Shown here: positions 43,457-51,906 of the stretch, one piece after another
Position numbering within the stretch: position 1 is the stretch's first letter
How the letters are laid out: each line of letters starts with the position of its first letter
DNA from: Betaproteobacteria bacterium
Lineage (GTDB): Bacteria > Pseudomonadota > Gammaproteobacteria > Burkholderiales > Casimicrobiaceae
Direction: 5' to 3'
Assembly (NCBI GenBank): GCA_013298765.1
Contig: JAAFJA010000003.1
Span: 434,001-498,000 of the forward strand
DNA length: 64,000 nucleotides
Made by a program: the position numbers and the translations under genes
The notes under the pieces: generated by a model
Databases searched by the model: none
What the model saw: only the letters and a program-made list of their open reading frames with translations
What the model was told of the DNA's origin: nothing

Positions 43457-45058
43457 ATGGCAAGCGTTCCACAAGATCACAGTCACGGTCACGATCACTC
43501 GCACGATCACGATCATCACCCGACGAGCTGGACTCGTTTCTTCACGACGACCAACCACAAAGACATCGGCACGATGTACATGTGGTTCTCCTTCGTGATG
43601 TTCATTTCGGGCGGCATCATGGCGCTCGGAATTCGCGCGGAGCTTTTCCAGCCCGGCCTGCAAGTAGTGCGCCCTGAGCTGTTTAATCAGCTCACCACTT
43701 TGCACGGCATCGTGATGATTTTCGGCGCGATCATGCCAGCCTTCGTGGGCTTCGCTAACTGGATGCTCCCGCTGCAACTGGGCGCGCCCGACATGGCCTT
43801 CGCGCGGATGAACAACTGGTCGTTCTGGCTTCTTCCACCTGCAGCAATTCTTTTGATCGGCTCATTCTTTGTCCCCGGTGGCGCAGCCGCGGGCGGTTGG
43901 ACCTTGTACCCACCGCTTTCCATCCAAGCGGGCATGGGCATGGACATGATGATCTTCGCGGTGCACATCATGGGCGCATCGTCGATCATGGGCTCGATCA
44001 ACATCATCACTACGATTTTGAATCTGCGCGCGCCCGGCATGACGCTGATGAAAATGCCAATGTTTGCTTGGACTTGGCTCATTACGGCGTTCCTTTTGAT
44101 CGCAACGATGCCAGTGCTAGCGGGCGCGGTCACGATGCTTTTGACGGATCGCCATTTCGGCACCACGTTCTTCAACGCCGCAGGCGGTGGCGATCCAGTG
44201 ATGTTCCAGCACATCTTCTGGTTCTTCGGCCATCCTGAGGTCTACATCATCGCGCTACCCGCGTTCGGTGTTGTTTCGCAAATCATCCCCGCCTTCTCAC
44301 GCAAGCCATTGTTTGGTTACGCATCGATGGTGTACGCAACGGCGTCGATTGCGATCCTCTCGTTCATCGTGTGGGCTCACCACATGTACACGACGGGCTT
44401 GCCTGCTGCCGGTCAGCTCTACTTCATGTACGCCACGATGTTGATCGCCGTGCCAACCGCCGCAAAAATTTTCAACTGGCTAGCCACGATGTGGAAAGGC
44501 TCGATCACGCTCGAAACGCCGATGCTCTTCTGCTTGGGCTTTTTGTTCCTGTTCACGATGGGCGGATTCACGGGCCTCGTGCTCTCGCTCACGCCCGTGG
44601 ACATTCAATTGCACGACACCTATTACGTCGTCGCGCATTTCCATTACGTGATGGTCGCGGGCGCGCTCTTCTCAGCGTTTGCCGCTGTGTATTACTGGGG
44701 GCCAAAGTGGACCGGTTGGATGTATGAAGAAAAACTCGGCAAGATCCACTTCTGGTGGTCGCTGATTGCGTTTAACGTCACCTTCTTCCCGCAGCACTTC
44801 CTCGGTTTGGCCGGTATGCCACGCCGCATCCCAGACTACAACCTCCAGTTCGCTAACTGGAACATGGTGTCGTCAGTCGGTGCGTTCGCGTTCGGTATCG
44901 CCCAGATCTTCTTCATCTGGATCGTGATTCGGATGATTCGCGGCAAGAGCGGTATTCGCGCAGCAGCGAAGCCGTGGGATGGTGCAGAAGGCCTTGAATG
45001 GACGGTACCTTCACCAGCGCCGTATCACACGTTCGAAACGCCACCCGTCGTCAAATAA
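43457..45058 (+). CDS. coxA: Cytochrome c oxidase subunit I
   Basis: 533 residues, 12 membrane helices. Heme-copper ligands are visible: the low-spin heme His in TTLHGIVMIF, CuB His of the WFFGHPEVYI cross-link motif (His-Tyr), the His pair in WAHHMYTTG, and the heme a/a3 pair in YVVAHFHYVMVAG. The WFFGHPEVYI form indicates an A-type oxidase. The N-terminus is unusual in holding a His/Asp-rich stretch (residues 7-22, DHSHGHDHSHDHDHHP), possibly metal-binding, before the first helix. It reduces O2 to water and pumps protons, taking electrons from CoxB. Confidence 0.97.
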   Translation: MASVPQDHSHGHDHSHDHDHHPTSWTRFFTTTNHKDIGTMYMWFSFVMFISGGIMALGIRAELFQPGLQVVRPELFNQLTTLHGIVMIFGAIMPAFVGFANWMLPLQLGAPDMAFARMNNWSFWLLPPAAILLIGSFFVPGGAAAGGWTLYPPLSIQAGMGMDMMIFAVHIMGASSIMGSINIITTILNLRAPGMTLMKMPMFAWTWLITAFLLIATMPVLAGAVTMLLTDRHFGTTFFNAAGGGDPVMFQHIFWFFGHPEVYIIALPAFGVVSQIIPAFSRKPLFGYASMVYATASIAILSFIVWAHHMYTTGLPAAGQLYFMYATMLIAVPTAAKIFNWLATMWKGSITLETPMLFCLGFLFLFTMGGFTGLVLSLTPVDIQLHDTYYVVAHFHYVMVAGALFSAFAAVYYWGPKWTGWMYEEKLGKIHFWWSLIAFNVTFFPQHFLGLAGMPRRIPDYNLQFANWNMVSSVGAFAFGIAQIFFIWIVIRMIRGKSGIRAAAKPWDGAEGLEWTVPSPAPYHTFETPPVVK

Positions 45059-45092
45059 TTTTGATCGTATCGATCTAGCGATTCACCTGCGC

Positions 45093-45236
45093 ATGAGTAC
45101 CCACGCAACCTTGTCCAATACCGAACGCGCCGCGCTCCTGCGTAAACGCACTCGGACGACGGGTATTGCGCTTGCCTGTCTCGCTTTGACCATCATGCTC
45201 ACCGTTTGGTGGGCACGCATGGGCTATCCAATGTGA
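45093..45236 (+). CDS. Small cytochrome oxidase assembly protein, 47 aa
   Basis: 47 residues from the ATG at 45093: a short basic N-terminus (ERAALLRKRTRTTG) and one membrane helix (IALACLALTIMLTVWWARM). This one-helix protein sits between coxA and ctaG in Betaproteobacteria and is annotated there as a small oxidase assembly protein; its precise role is unproven. The frame is open 5' into coxA, but the ATG at 45093 gives the known size. No strong ribosome site; translation may be coupled. Confidence 0.7.
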   Translation: MSTHATLSNTERAALLRKRTRTTGIALACLALTIMLTVWWARMGYPM

Positions 45237-45264
45237 CCTAGCTGTATCGGCATAGAGGATTGCA

Positions 45265-45870
45265 ATGACATTGTTTGAAAACCGACTGACGCGCAAAAAA
45301 CTCATCGTCTTCACGCTGGCGATGTTCGCATTTGGATTTGCGCTGGTGCCCATTTACGAGAAGATTTGCGAAGTCACTGGCGTGCGTGATTTCATGCGCC
45401 CCGAGCAAGTCAAGAACACGCAGGTCGATAAAACGCGCACCATCAAAGTCGAATTCGACGCCAACACTCGTCATCTGCCTTGGGATTTCAAGCCCGAGGT
45501 CACGTCGGTCAATGTGCATCCGGGTGAGCTCACAACGGTGGTGTATGAAGTCTCAAACAAAACCGCTCGCGACATGACGGGGCAGGCGATCCCCAGCTAT
45601 GGCCCCTCGCTCGCCGCCGCGCATTTCAAGAAGCTCGAATGTTTTTGTTTTGCTAAGCAAGACTTTCACGCGGGCGAAAAGCGCTTAATGCCAGTCGTCT
45701 TCCTGATTGATCCCAATCTGCCGAAAGATGTGAACACCATCACACTTTCCTACACCTTCTTTGAAATGCCGGGCGGCAAGCCAGCGCCGAATACCGCGCC
45801 ACCTGGTAAGCTCGATACTCAATCCGCCGCGCTCAATGCTGTACCGAGTGCCACTCCCAATTTGAATTAG
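45265..45870 (+). CDS. ctaG: Cytochrome c oxidase assembly protein CtaG (Cox11)
   Basis: 201 residues, AGAGG before the ATG. A single N-terminal membrane anchor (LIVFTLAMFAFGFALVPIY) carries a periplasmic beta-domain with the copper-binding CFCF motif (LECFCFAKQ, about 127-135). It delivers Cu(I) to the CuB site of CoxA. The family-typical VPIYEKICEVTG and the DPNLP...ITLSYTFFE end are present. The C-terminal about 25 residues are Pro/Ala-rich and variable. Placement between coxA and coxC is canonical. Confidence 0.95.
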   Translation: MTLFENRLTRKKLIVFTLAMFAFGFALVPIYEKICEVTGVRDFMRPEQVKNTQVDKTRTIKVEFDANTRHLPWDFKPEVTSVNVHPGELTTVVYEVSNKTARDMTGQAIPSYGPSLAAAHFKKLECFCFAKQDFHAGEKRLMPVVFLIDPNLPKDVNTITLSYTFFEMPGGKPAPNTAPPGKLDTQSAALNAVPSATPNLN

Positions 45871-45886
45871 ATAGAGACAAACGACT

Positions 45887-46750
45887 ATGGGCGCCTCGTC
45901 ACACGCATCCACTGCCGGAAAGTATTACGTTCCCGAACCTTCTAAATGGCCCTTAGTGGGAAGCTTCTCGTTGTTGCTCCTCGCATTTGGCGCGGTCGGA
46001 ACGATGAACAAGCTCGGCTGGGCCTGGTGGGTGCTCGGCGCCGGATTCGCCGTACTTCTTTACATGCTCTTCGGCTGGTTTGGTGATGTCATCAAAGAAA
46101 GCGAGGGGCGTCTTTACGGAAAAAATGTAGATACGTCTTTCCGCTGGAGCATGAGCTGGTTCATCTTCTCGGAAGTGATGTTTTTTGCCGCGTTCTTCGG
46201 CGCACTTGGCTTCGCGCGCATGCATTCAGTGCCTGATCTGAGCAGCATCGATTCGAAATTGCTGTGGCCCAATTTCGCTGGCAGCTGGCCAACTACGGGT
46301 CCGTACATCGATTCGCCGTTCACGCCGATGGGGGCGTGGGGCATTCCTGCGATCAACACATTGTTGCTGTTGCTTTCGGGCGTGTGGCTCACGTTGTCGC
46401 ACCATGCGCTCATCGCCAACAATCGATCGAAAGCGATTTTCTGGTTGGCCATCACGATTCTGTTCGGTGTCGTGTTCCTCGCGCTTCAGGTCTACGAATA
46501 CATCCACGCGTATCGCGACTTGAACCTGAAACTCACGTCGGGCATCTTCGGCTCAACATTCTTCATGCTGACCGGTTTTCACGGGTTCCACGTCACCGTT
46601 GGCGCGATCATGCTCGCGGTTGTGCTTGTGCGCCTCATGCGCGGACACTTCACAGCGCAGAATCATTTTGCGTTCGAAGCAGCTGCTTGGTATTGGCACT
46701 TCGTTGACGTCGTATGGCTCGGCCTCTTCGTGGTCGTTTATCTCCTCTAA
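45887..46750 (+). CDS. coxC: Cytochrome c oxidase subunit III
   Basis: 287 residues with seven helices. Family marks: YYVPEPSKWPLVGSFSLLL at the N-terminus, SWFIFSEVMFFAAFFGALGFAR (with the conserved Glu), LLLSGVWLTLSHHAL, and HFVDVVWLGLFVVVYLL at the C-terminus. It stabilises proton uptake through CoxA. It ends the structural part of the cluster and is followed by a strong terminator. Confidence 0.96.
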   Translation: MGASSHASTAGKYYVPEPSKWPLVGSFSLLLLAFGAVGTMNKLGWAWWVLGAGFAVLLYMLFGWFGDVIKESEGRLYGKNVDTSFRWSMSWFIFSEVMFFAAFFGALGFARMHSVPDLSSIDSKLLWPNFAGSWPTTGPYIDSPFTPMGAWGIPAINTLLLLLSGVWLTLSHHALIANNRSKAIFWLAITILFGVVFLALQVYEYIHAYRDLNLKLTSGIFGSTFFMLTGFHGFHVTVGAIMLAVVLVRLMRGHFTAQNHFAFEAAAWYWHFVDVVWLGLFVVVYLL

Positions 46751-46768
46751 GGCGATTACATCCCAATC

Positions 46769-46799
46769 AAAAAAGCGGCCTCGGCCGCTTTTTGTTTTT
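46769..46799 (+). terminator. Rho-independent terminator after coxC
   Basis: AAAAAAGCGGCC-TC-GGCCGCTTTTTGTTTTT: a near-perfect stem with a T-rich end 19 bases after the coxC stop codon. The A-rich upstream arm could also stop opposite transcription. Confidence 0.9.
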
Positions 46800-47029
46800 C
46801 TAACCTTTTGAAGAAGCGCTCTGTGCACGGCAGCGAGAGCGCATAAGATCAATGAACGCGGGTGAAAACGCCGATACGCAGGTCGGTACGAAAGGACGTT
46901 TAGGACCTTTTGACGAGTATCACGGGCGCTCGCCACGGCGTGCAGAGGTATTCGCCAAAGAATGGCCTAGTGAGCCTTCGTGCGTGGGCCCAGTTGACGC
47001 GCAAGGATAAGCCGGTGGCAAAACAGCTT

Positions 47030-47075
47030 CACGCGCTTGGCCCTTATTAAAATGGGGCTAAACGACGATTTCGAG
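47030..47075. repeat. Dispersed palindrome element, copy G
   Basis: CGCTTGGCCC-TTATTAAAAT-GGGGCTAAACGACG: same order as copies A, E and F (CTT-CCC, A/T core, GGGG, ACGA-type tail) and the same orientation. Confidence 0.55.
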
Positions 47076-47145
47076 CGTTTTTGCTTAGCTCATTCAACGC
47101 GGGCGGACCCCGATCAAGCGGGGAAGAGCGGCGTAGAGTTAAAAT

Positions 47146-47352
47146 CTATTTGCCAATGCCGCGCGGGCCGATGTAGCCCAGTTTGTAGGCAACCATCAGG
47201 CAAAGAAATAGTCCAAGAGACAGACCGACCCGGAGGGCGAGCGCCTTAAACATTCGGTCTTTCCCCGTACCGGCATCGCGATACATAAAGACCAAGGCGG
47301 ATGCCATCGAAATCACAATGGCCACGAGAACTGCAATTACAAGCCAGCGCAT
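47146..47352 (-). CDS. DUF2909 twin-transmembrane protein
   Basis: 68 residues: two membrane helices (LVIAVLVAIVISMASALVFMY, about 3-23; ALRVGLSLGLFLCLMVAYKLGY, about 40-60) joined by a basic loop (RDAGTGKDRMFKAL). It matches the twin-helix DUF2909 family found beside cytochrome oxidase assembly genes in Betaproteobacteria. It is divergent from the SURF1 gene with a 54-base shared region. The function is unknown. Confidence 0.75.
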   Translation of the reverse strand: MRWLVIAVLVAIVISMASALVFMYRDAGTGKDRMFKALALRVGLSLGLFLCLMVAYKLGYIGPRGIGK

Positions 47353-47406
47353 CGCTCAATTCTACGCGTCTGCGGCGTTTCGCTCGGGCAAAGGTGGATT
47401 CTTCGC

Positions 47407-48219
47407 ATGAGCGGAACACGTCGCCTATTTCGCCCGCGCTGGTGGGCAGCGTTGGTGACGCTCATCTTTGCCGCGTTGACGATTCATCTCGGCCATTGGC
47501 AGGGCGCGCGTGCCCAGTACAAAATCGATCAACAGCGTCAGCTCGATAGCGCGCTTGCCGCTCCGCCCATGAGCGTGTGGGATGTGCCGCGTGCGTCACT
47601 CGATCCATCTTCCAAGGCAATGACGAGCGGCACTAACGGCGTTTCCGATCCATCGAGCGATAACGCGCCTGGCATCGCGCTTCGCTATCGCTCGGTGAGC
47701 CTCGTTGGTGAGTTTCAACCGAACGCTCTCTATTTTCTCGACAACAAAATTCAGGACGGCAAAGCAGGCTACGGCGTATTGCAATTGTTTCGCGCTTATC
47801 GTGATCGCGATACCGCAGACACCGCGAGCACAAAGTGGCTGCTGGTTGATCGCGGCTGGGTCGCGGCAGACGCTGATCGAAGCAAGTTGCCCGCGCTTGA
47901 AACACCGAGTGGGCGCGTTGAGATCAAGGGCCGCGTGAATCTTCCCGTTTCGCGCAACCCCGGCACTGCAGACAATCAATCGGGAACCGCGCGGCTTAAC
48001 TACGTGAATCTTGCCGAGCTTGCATCACGAAGCACACAACCGCTCGAAGCATTTTTGATCGAACAGACCGACGGCGCGGGTTTCCTCAATACCCCGAGGG
48101 CAGCGCCTGCGGCAAACTATCAAAAGAATCTCGCGTATCAAGTTCAGTGGTATGCCTTTGCCGCGCTCGCGGCGATTTTGTTTCTCCTCCTTAGTTTCAA
48201 GAAAGAGCCTACCGCGTGA
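47407..48219 (+). CDS. SURF1 family oxidase assembly protein
   Basis: 270 residues with one membrane helix at each end (WWAALVTLIFAALTIHLGHWQ near 10-30; YQVQWYAFAALAAILFLLLSF near 243-263) flanking a periplasmic domain, the SURF1 topology. The conserved GxW-like pair LLVDRGWV and the NYQKNLAYQVQWYAFA end are present. It helps insert heme a into CoxA. An insertion of about 25 residues (SKAMTSGTNGVSDPSSDNAP) follows the first helix and looks variable. It overlaps the next gene by 4 bases. Confidence 0.92.
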   Translation: MSGTRRLFRPRWWAALVTLIFAALTIHLGHWQGARAQYKIDQQRQLDSALAAPPMSVWDVPRASLDPSSKAMTSGTNGVSDPSSDNAPGIALRYRSVSLVGEFQPNALYFLDNKIQDGKAGYGVLQLFRAYRDRDTADTASTKWLLVDRGWVAADADRSKLPALETPSGRVEIKGRVNLPVSRNPGTADNQSGTARLNYVNLAELASRSTQPLEAFLIEQTDGAGFLNTPRAAPAANYQKNLAYQVQWYAFAALAAILFLLLSFKKEPTA

Positions 48220-48761
48220 AGTCGGCCAACAAAATGATTGCTCTCGTTGCGCTCGTCTGCGCAGCGCCGTTTATTTCGGCATGGGTCGCGTATTACTTCT
48301 TTAAGCCCGAGGGCGGCCAGAGCTACGGCGCGTTACTCGAAGTCAAACCTGTTCCGCCGATGCCGTTCACGAGCGATCAGGCCGCACTTGCGAAAAACAA
48401 ATTCTTACTTGTCCACAAAGTGGATGGCAGCTGCGACAAGGCGTGTGAGGAAGCGCTCTACCCGACTCGCCAAGCGCGCACCTTGATGCACAAGGATAAA
48501 GACCGCGTTCTACGCGTCGCAATCGGCAGCGCGCCGACGCTCTCGCCTCAACAAGTCGCGCAGCATCCCGATTTAATTGTCATCAATGCCGCGCCGCCTT
48601 CTGCAGAACTCGCCAGTTTGCTTGCAACGAAGATCGTACTCATCGATCCGTTGGGCAATCAAGTCATTGCGTGGGATCGAACGCAGGATTTGAACGGAAT
48701 CAAGCGCTTGCATGGGGATCTATCCCGCCTGATGCGTGCAAGTAAGTGGGAAGCGAAATAG
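48216..48761 (+). CDS. Membrane-anchored thioredoxin-like/Sco-like protein in the oxidase cluster
   Basis: 181 residues: an N-terminal anchor (MIALVALVCAAPFISAWVAYYFF) and a periplasmic domain resembling the Sco/thioredoxin fold (KFLLVHKVDGSCDKACEEALYPTRQARTL). The Cys pair C-x3-C (SCDKAC) matches the Sco copper-binding spacing, and a later I-D-P-L-G-N motif fits the fold, but the downstream His is not evident. A copper or thiol role in CuA maturation is inferred. It usually lies between SURF1 and ctaA; here ctaA is absent and ctaB follows after 17 bases. Confidence 0.75.
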   Translation: MKSANKMIALVALVCAAPFISAWVAYYFFKPEGGQSYGALLEVKPVPPMPFTSDQAALAKNKFLLVHKVDGSCDKACEEALYPTRQARTLMHKDKDRVLRVAIGSAPTLSPQQVAQHPDLIVINAAPPSAELASLLATKIVLIDPLGNQVIAWDRTQDLNGIKRLHGDLSRLMRASKWEAK

Positions 48762-48778
48762 CCCGCTAGCATTCCGTT

Positions 48779-49666
48779 ATGAGTGAACCTGCTTCAACCC
48801 CACGCGTGAATTGGCGCGACTATTGGATCGTGACCAAACCGCGCGTCACGTTGCTTGCCGTGTTCACGTCGTTCATTGGCATGCTGCTGGTGGGGCAAAG
48901 CTTCCCGTCGTGGCGCGTGGTGATTGGCGGCTGCATCGGGATTTGGTTGCTCGCAGGCGCGAGCTTCGCGATGAACTGCTTGCTGGAAGCGGCAGTCGAC
49001 GCCAAGATGAAGCGCACCGATTGGCGCCCGTCAGCGCAAGGCCGATTGTCGACGACACAGATTGTCGTTTTCGCGCTGCTGCTCGGGGCGATCGGAAGCG
49101 CGGTGTTGATTGCCACCACCAATGTGCTCACTTGGGCGCTCACGCTCGCCACCTTCTTCGGCTATTCGTTTGTGTACACCCTGTACTTGAAGCCAAATAC
49201 GCCACAAAACATCGTGATTGGCGGCGCTGCAGGTGCGATGCCGCCCGTGCTGGGCTGGACCGCTGTCGCGAACGACATTAGCGCGCCTCCGCTTTTGCTC
49301 TTCCTCATCATCTTCGCCTGGACGCCGCCGCACTTCTGGGCACTCGCGCTCTATCGTGTGGAAGATTATGAGAAGTCGGGCCTACCGATGCTGCCCGTGA
49401 CCCACGGACGCGAATTCACGCTGCTACAGATGCTGCTCTACACCTTCTTGCTGCTCGCGGTGTCGCTGCTGCCTGTCGCGATTGGCATGAATAGCTGGCT
49501 TTATGCGATCGCGGCCGTGCTGCTCGGGCTGCGCTTTGTGCAGGTGGTGTGGTCACTCAAGCGCGATTACAGCGATGCGAAATCGAAAGCCGTGTTTCGC
49601 TTCTCGCTCACGTATCTGTCGGTGCTTTTCACCGCACTGCTCATCGATCACTACTTGATTGTGTGA
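48779..49666 (+). CDS. ctaB: Protoheme IX farnesyltransferase (heme O synthase)
   Basis: 295 residues with about nine helices, UbiA prenyltransferase superfamily. The first Asp-rich motif region is NCLLEAAVDAKMKRTDWRP and the second is YRVEDYEKSGLPMLPV; KPRVTLLAVFTSFIGMLL and FAWTPPHFWALALYR are typical of CtaB/CyoE. It adds a farnesyl group to heme b to form heme O, the precursor of heme A for CoxA. It is the last gene of the oxidase cluster; heme A synthase (CtaA) must be encoded elsewhere. Confidence 0.95.
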   Translation: MSEPASTPRVNWRDYWIVTKPRVTLLAVFTSFIGMLLVGQSFPSWRVVIGGCIGIWLLAGASFAMNCLLEAAVDAKMKRTDWRPSAQGRLSTTQIVVFALLLGAIGSAVLIATTNVLTWALTLATFFGYSFVYTLYLKPNTPQNIVIGGAAGAMPPVLGWTAVANDISAPPLLLFLIIFAWTPPHFWALALYRVEDYEKSGLPMLPVTHGREFTLLQMLLYTFLLLAVSLLPVAIGMNSWLYAIAAVLLGLRFVQVVWSLKRDYSDAKSKAVFRFSLTYLSVLFTALLIDHYLIV

Positions 49667-49720
49667 GCAAAGCAGCGCTCACGCGCATCGCACGTAAACT
49701 TGCATTTGCACAAAATTTAC

Positions 49721-49813
49721 AAGCGAAACGCCCACTTTAATTGGGCTACACGCTGCAAAGCGCAATAACAATAACCAAACTATCGCCATGCAAGCCCAAA
49801 CAAACGTTGGGCT
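49721..49813. repeat. Dispersed palindrome element, copy H, plus a second hairpin
   Basis: GCCCA-CTTTAAT-TGGGC (49730-49746) with flanking CGAAAC and ACACGCTG, and 47 bases on AGCCCAA-ACAAACG-TTGGGCT (49793-49813), a perfect 7-bp stem. Both lie in the convergent gap between ctaB and rubredoxin. They could serve as weak transcript ends; neither has a U-tract. Confidence 0.5.
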
Positions 49814-49855
49814 CCGCGTAAAAAGTTGGTTGCGAATCTGCAGTGATGCGTAGCG

Positions 49856-50020
49856 TTAAATTTCGACCATTTCGAAATCGTCTTTACGCGCGCCGCATTC
49901 GGGGCACGTCCAGTTCATGGGCACGTCGTCCCATTTGGTGCCAGCGGCAATTCCGTCTTCCGGGACTCCGGTCGCCTCATCGTAGATCCAACCGCAGATG
50001 AGACACATGTACTTTTTCAT
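49856..50020 (-). CDS. Rubredoxin
   Basis: 54 residues, the standard rubredoxin length. The two Cys pairs that bind one iron are [14 protein letters not shown] (Cys6, Cys9) and [13 protein letters not shown] (Cys39, Cys42). It is a small cytosolic electron carrier, often to alkane hydroxylase or oxygen/peroxide reductases; no such partner is nearby. The frame is open upstream, but the ATG at 50020 gives the canonical protein. It is divergent from gspE. Confidence 0.95.
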   Translation of the reverse strand: MKKYMCLICGWIYDEATGVPEDGIAAGTKWDDVPMNWTCPECGARKDDFEMVEI

Positions 50021-50140
50021 TGTTGTGGCGAGTGTGAAACAGGCAAACGCGGGATTGTAATGTTGCGCCCGCGCGAAAAATGATGAACTTCGTGCGACGA
50101 CTAGAATCTGAGGGTTTACCTCGAAAAATAAAGAGCCCGC

Positions 50141-51898
50141 TTGGATACCGCCGAACTCGACCGCGAACCTAAAACGAAAGCCCGGCCCCACGGCGCGAGC
50201 GCTCGCGTTCCGCTCGGCCAAATCCTCGTAGACCGACAAAAGATCGATCCGAATGAGCTTGATCGGGTGTTGCGTTTACAGGCCTCAAGCGCAACGCGCG
50301 AGCGAATCGGCTCCTTGCTCTCAACCTTGGGCGTTGTGTCAGCGCGTGACGTTGCGCAAGCGCTTGCGATCCAGGCGGATCTTCCCTTTGTGGAAGCGTC
50401 CGCATTTCCCGAAATGCCAATTTTGGAAGAGCGCATTTCCGCGCGCTTCTTGCGCGATGCGCGCGCGCTTCCGATTGAAGAAAGCGATACTTCGCTCAGC
50501 TTAGCAGTCGCCGATCCGTACGATCAATTTCTGGTGCAGTCTTTCGAGCTCGTCACCAACCGCCGTGTGCAGTGTATGGTCGCTGTCGGCAGTGAAGTGG
50601 ATTCCGCGATTGAGCGACTCTATGGATCGGGCCGCACTCAAGTCGCGCAACTCACCGAAGGCTCGCTCGAAGCGCAGTTTGAAGGCGAAGCCGTTGGCGC
50701 TGATGTTCAGCAGCTCAAAGATCTCGCCTCAGAAGCGCCGGTGATCCGCCTGGTGAGCTTGATCATCACCAATGCGCTTGAAGCGCGCGCCTCCGATATT
50801 CACGTTGAACCGTTTGAAAATCGCCTCATCGTTCGCTACCGAATTGACGGCGTGCTGCATGAAATCGAATCACCACCGAAGCGGCTGTCTGCCGCTGTGA
50901 TCTCGCGTGTGAAGATCATGGCGAACTTGGATATTGCCGAGCGTCGTTTGCCACAAGACGGCAGGATTCGTTTGCGCATTCAAGGCAAAGAAATTGATCT
51001 GCGGGTATCCACAGTGCCAACGATGCACGGCGAATCTGTGGTGATGCGTATTCTCGATAAGGGCGGCGTTGCGCTCAATTTCGACAAGCTTGGTTTTGAA
51101 TCCGATCTGCTCGAAAGATTCCAAAGCGCACTCGCGCAACCCAACGGCATTCTGTTGGTAACGGGGCCAACCGGGTCTGGCAAAACAACTACGCTCTACA
51201 CCGCGCTCGATCAGCTCAACAAGCCCGACGTAAAAATTCTCACGGTGGAAGATCCGGTCGAATATCAAATGCCGGGCATCAACCAGATTCAGGTTAAGCC
51301 GCAAATCGATTTAACCTTTGCGAACGCGCTTCGTTCGATCGTTCGCCAAGACCCCGACATCATCATGATCGGCGAGATTCGCGATCTGGAAACCGCAGAG
51401 ATCGCCGTGCAGGCGGCGCTCACGGGTCACCTGGTGCTCTCAACGCTCCACACCAACGACGCTCCCGCCTCGGTGAGCCGCCTGCTCGATATGGGTGTGG
51501 AAGATTACTTGCTCACCAGTACGTTGGTGGGCGTGCTCGCGCAGCGGCTCGTGCGAACACTTTGCTCTCATTGCAAGGCGCCACACGAATTACACGAAGA
51601 AGACGCACGCGAATTCGGCTTCAATCGCGTCACCGAAATCCCGCGCCCAGTGGTCTACAAACCGGTGGGATGCAGCCACTGCGGCAACACTGGTTTTGTG
51701 GGGCGAATTTGTATCGTTGAAATGATGCCCATGACTGAGCCGCTACGTCGGCTCATCATGAAGAAGGCGAACGCGAGTGAAATTCGCGCAGCCGCGCTGG
51801 CGGAGGGCATGCAGCCGATGTACGACAACGGCTTGCGCAAAGTGCTTGCTGGCATCACGACGGTAGAAGAGGTGTTACGCGCCACTCGTGAGGGATAG
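50141..51898 (+). CDS. gspE: Type II secretion ATPase GspE
   Basis: 585 residues starting at a TTG (50141): an in-frame stop at 50129 and no ATG before the N1 domain make it the first possible start; AAAGAG lies before it. The N-terminal GspE/MshEN domain spans about 20-165, followed by the ATPase with [15 protein letters not shown] (Walker A), [17 protein letters not shown] (Asp box), [20 protein letters not shown] (Walker B) and the zinc-binding pairs CSHC and CSHC (about 478 and 517). It powers pseudopilus assembly at the inner membrane. It is the first gene of the gsp operon. Confidence 0.95.
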   Translation: MDTAELDREPKTKARPHGASARVPLGQILVDRQKIDPNELDRVLRLQASSATRERIGSLLSTLGVVSARDVAQALAIQADLPFVEASAFPEMPILEERISARFLRDARALPIEESDTSLSLAVADPYDQFLVQSFELVTNRRVQCMVAVGSEVDSAIERLYGSGRTQVAQLTEGSLEAQFEGEAVGADVQQLKDLASEAPVIRLVSLIITNALEARASDIHVEPFENRLIVRYRIDGVLHEIESPPKRLSAAVISRVKIMANLDIAERRLPQDGRIRLRIQGKEIDLRVSTVPTMHGESVVMRILDKGGVALNFDKLGFESDLLERFQSALAQPNGILLVTGPTGSGKTTTLYTALDQLNKPDVKILTVEDPVEYQMPGINQIQVKPQIDLTFANALRSIVRQDPDIIMIGEIRDLETAEIAVQAALTGHLVLSTLHTNDAPASVSRLLDMGVEDYLLTSTLVGVLAQRLVRTLCSHCKAPHELHEEDAREFGFNRVTEIPRPVVYKPVGCSHCGNTGFVGRICIVEMMPMTEPLRRLIMKKANASEIRAAALAEGMQPMYDNGLRKVLAGITTVEEVLRATREG

Positions 51899-51906
51899 GC
51901 AGAGAC

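Larger units (their letters stand above)
46751..47145. other. Convergent gap after coxC with palindrome copy G
   Basis: 395 bases with no supportable gene. It begins with the coxC terminator. Around 47030-47075 is a copy of the dispersed palindrome (GCCC-TTATTAAAAT-GGGGC, 47040-47058) followed by TAAACGACG and, further on, GAGCG. No promoter is expected, as both flanking genes end here. Confidence 0.5.
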
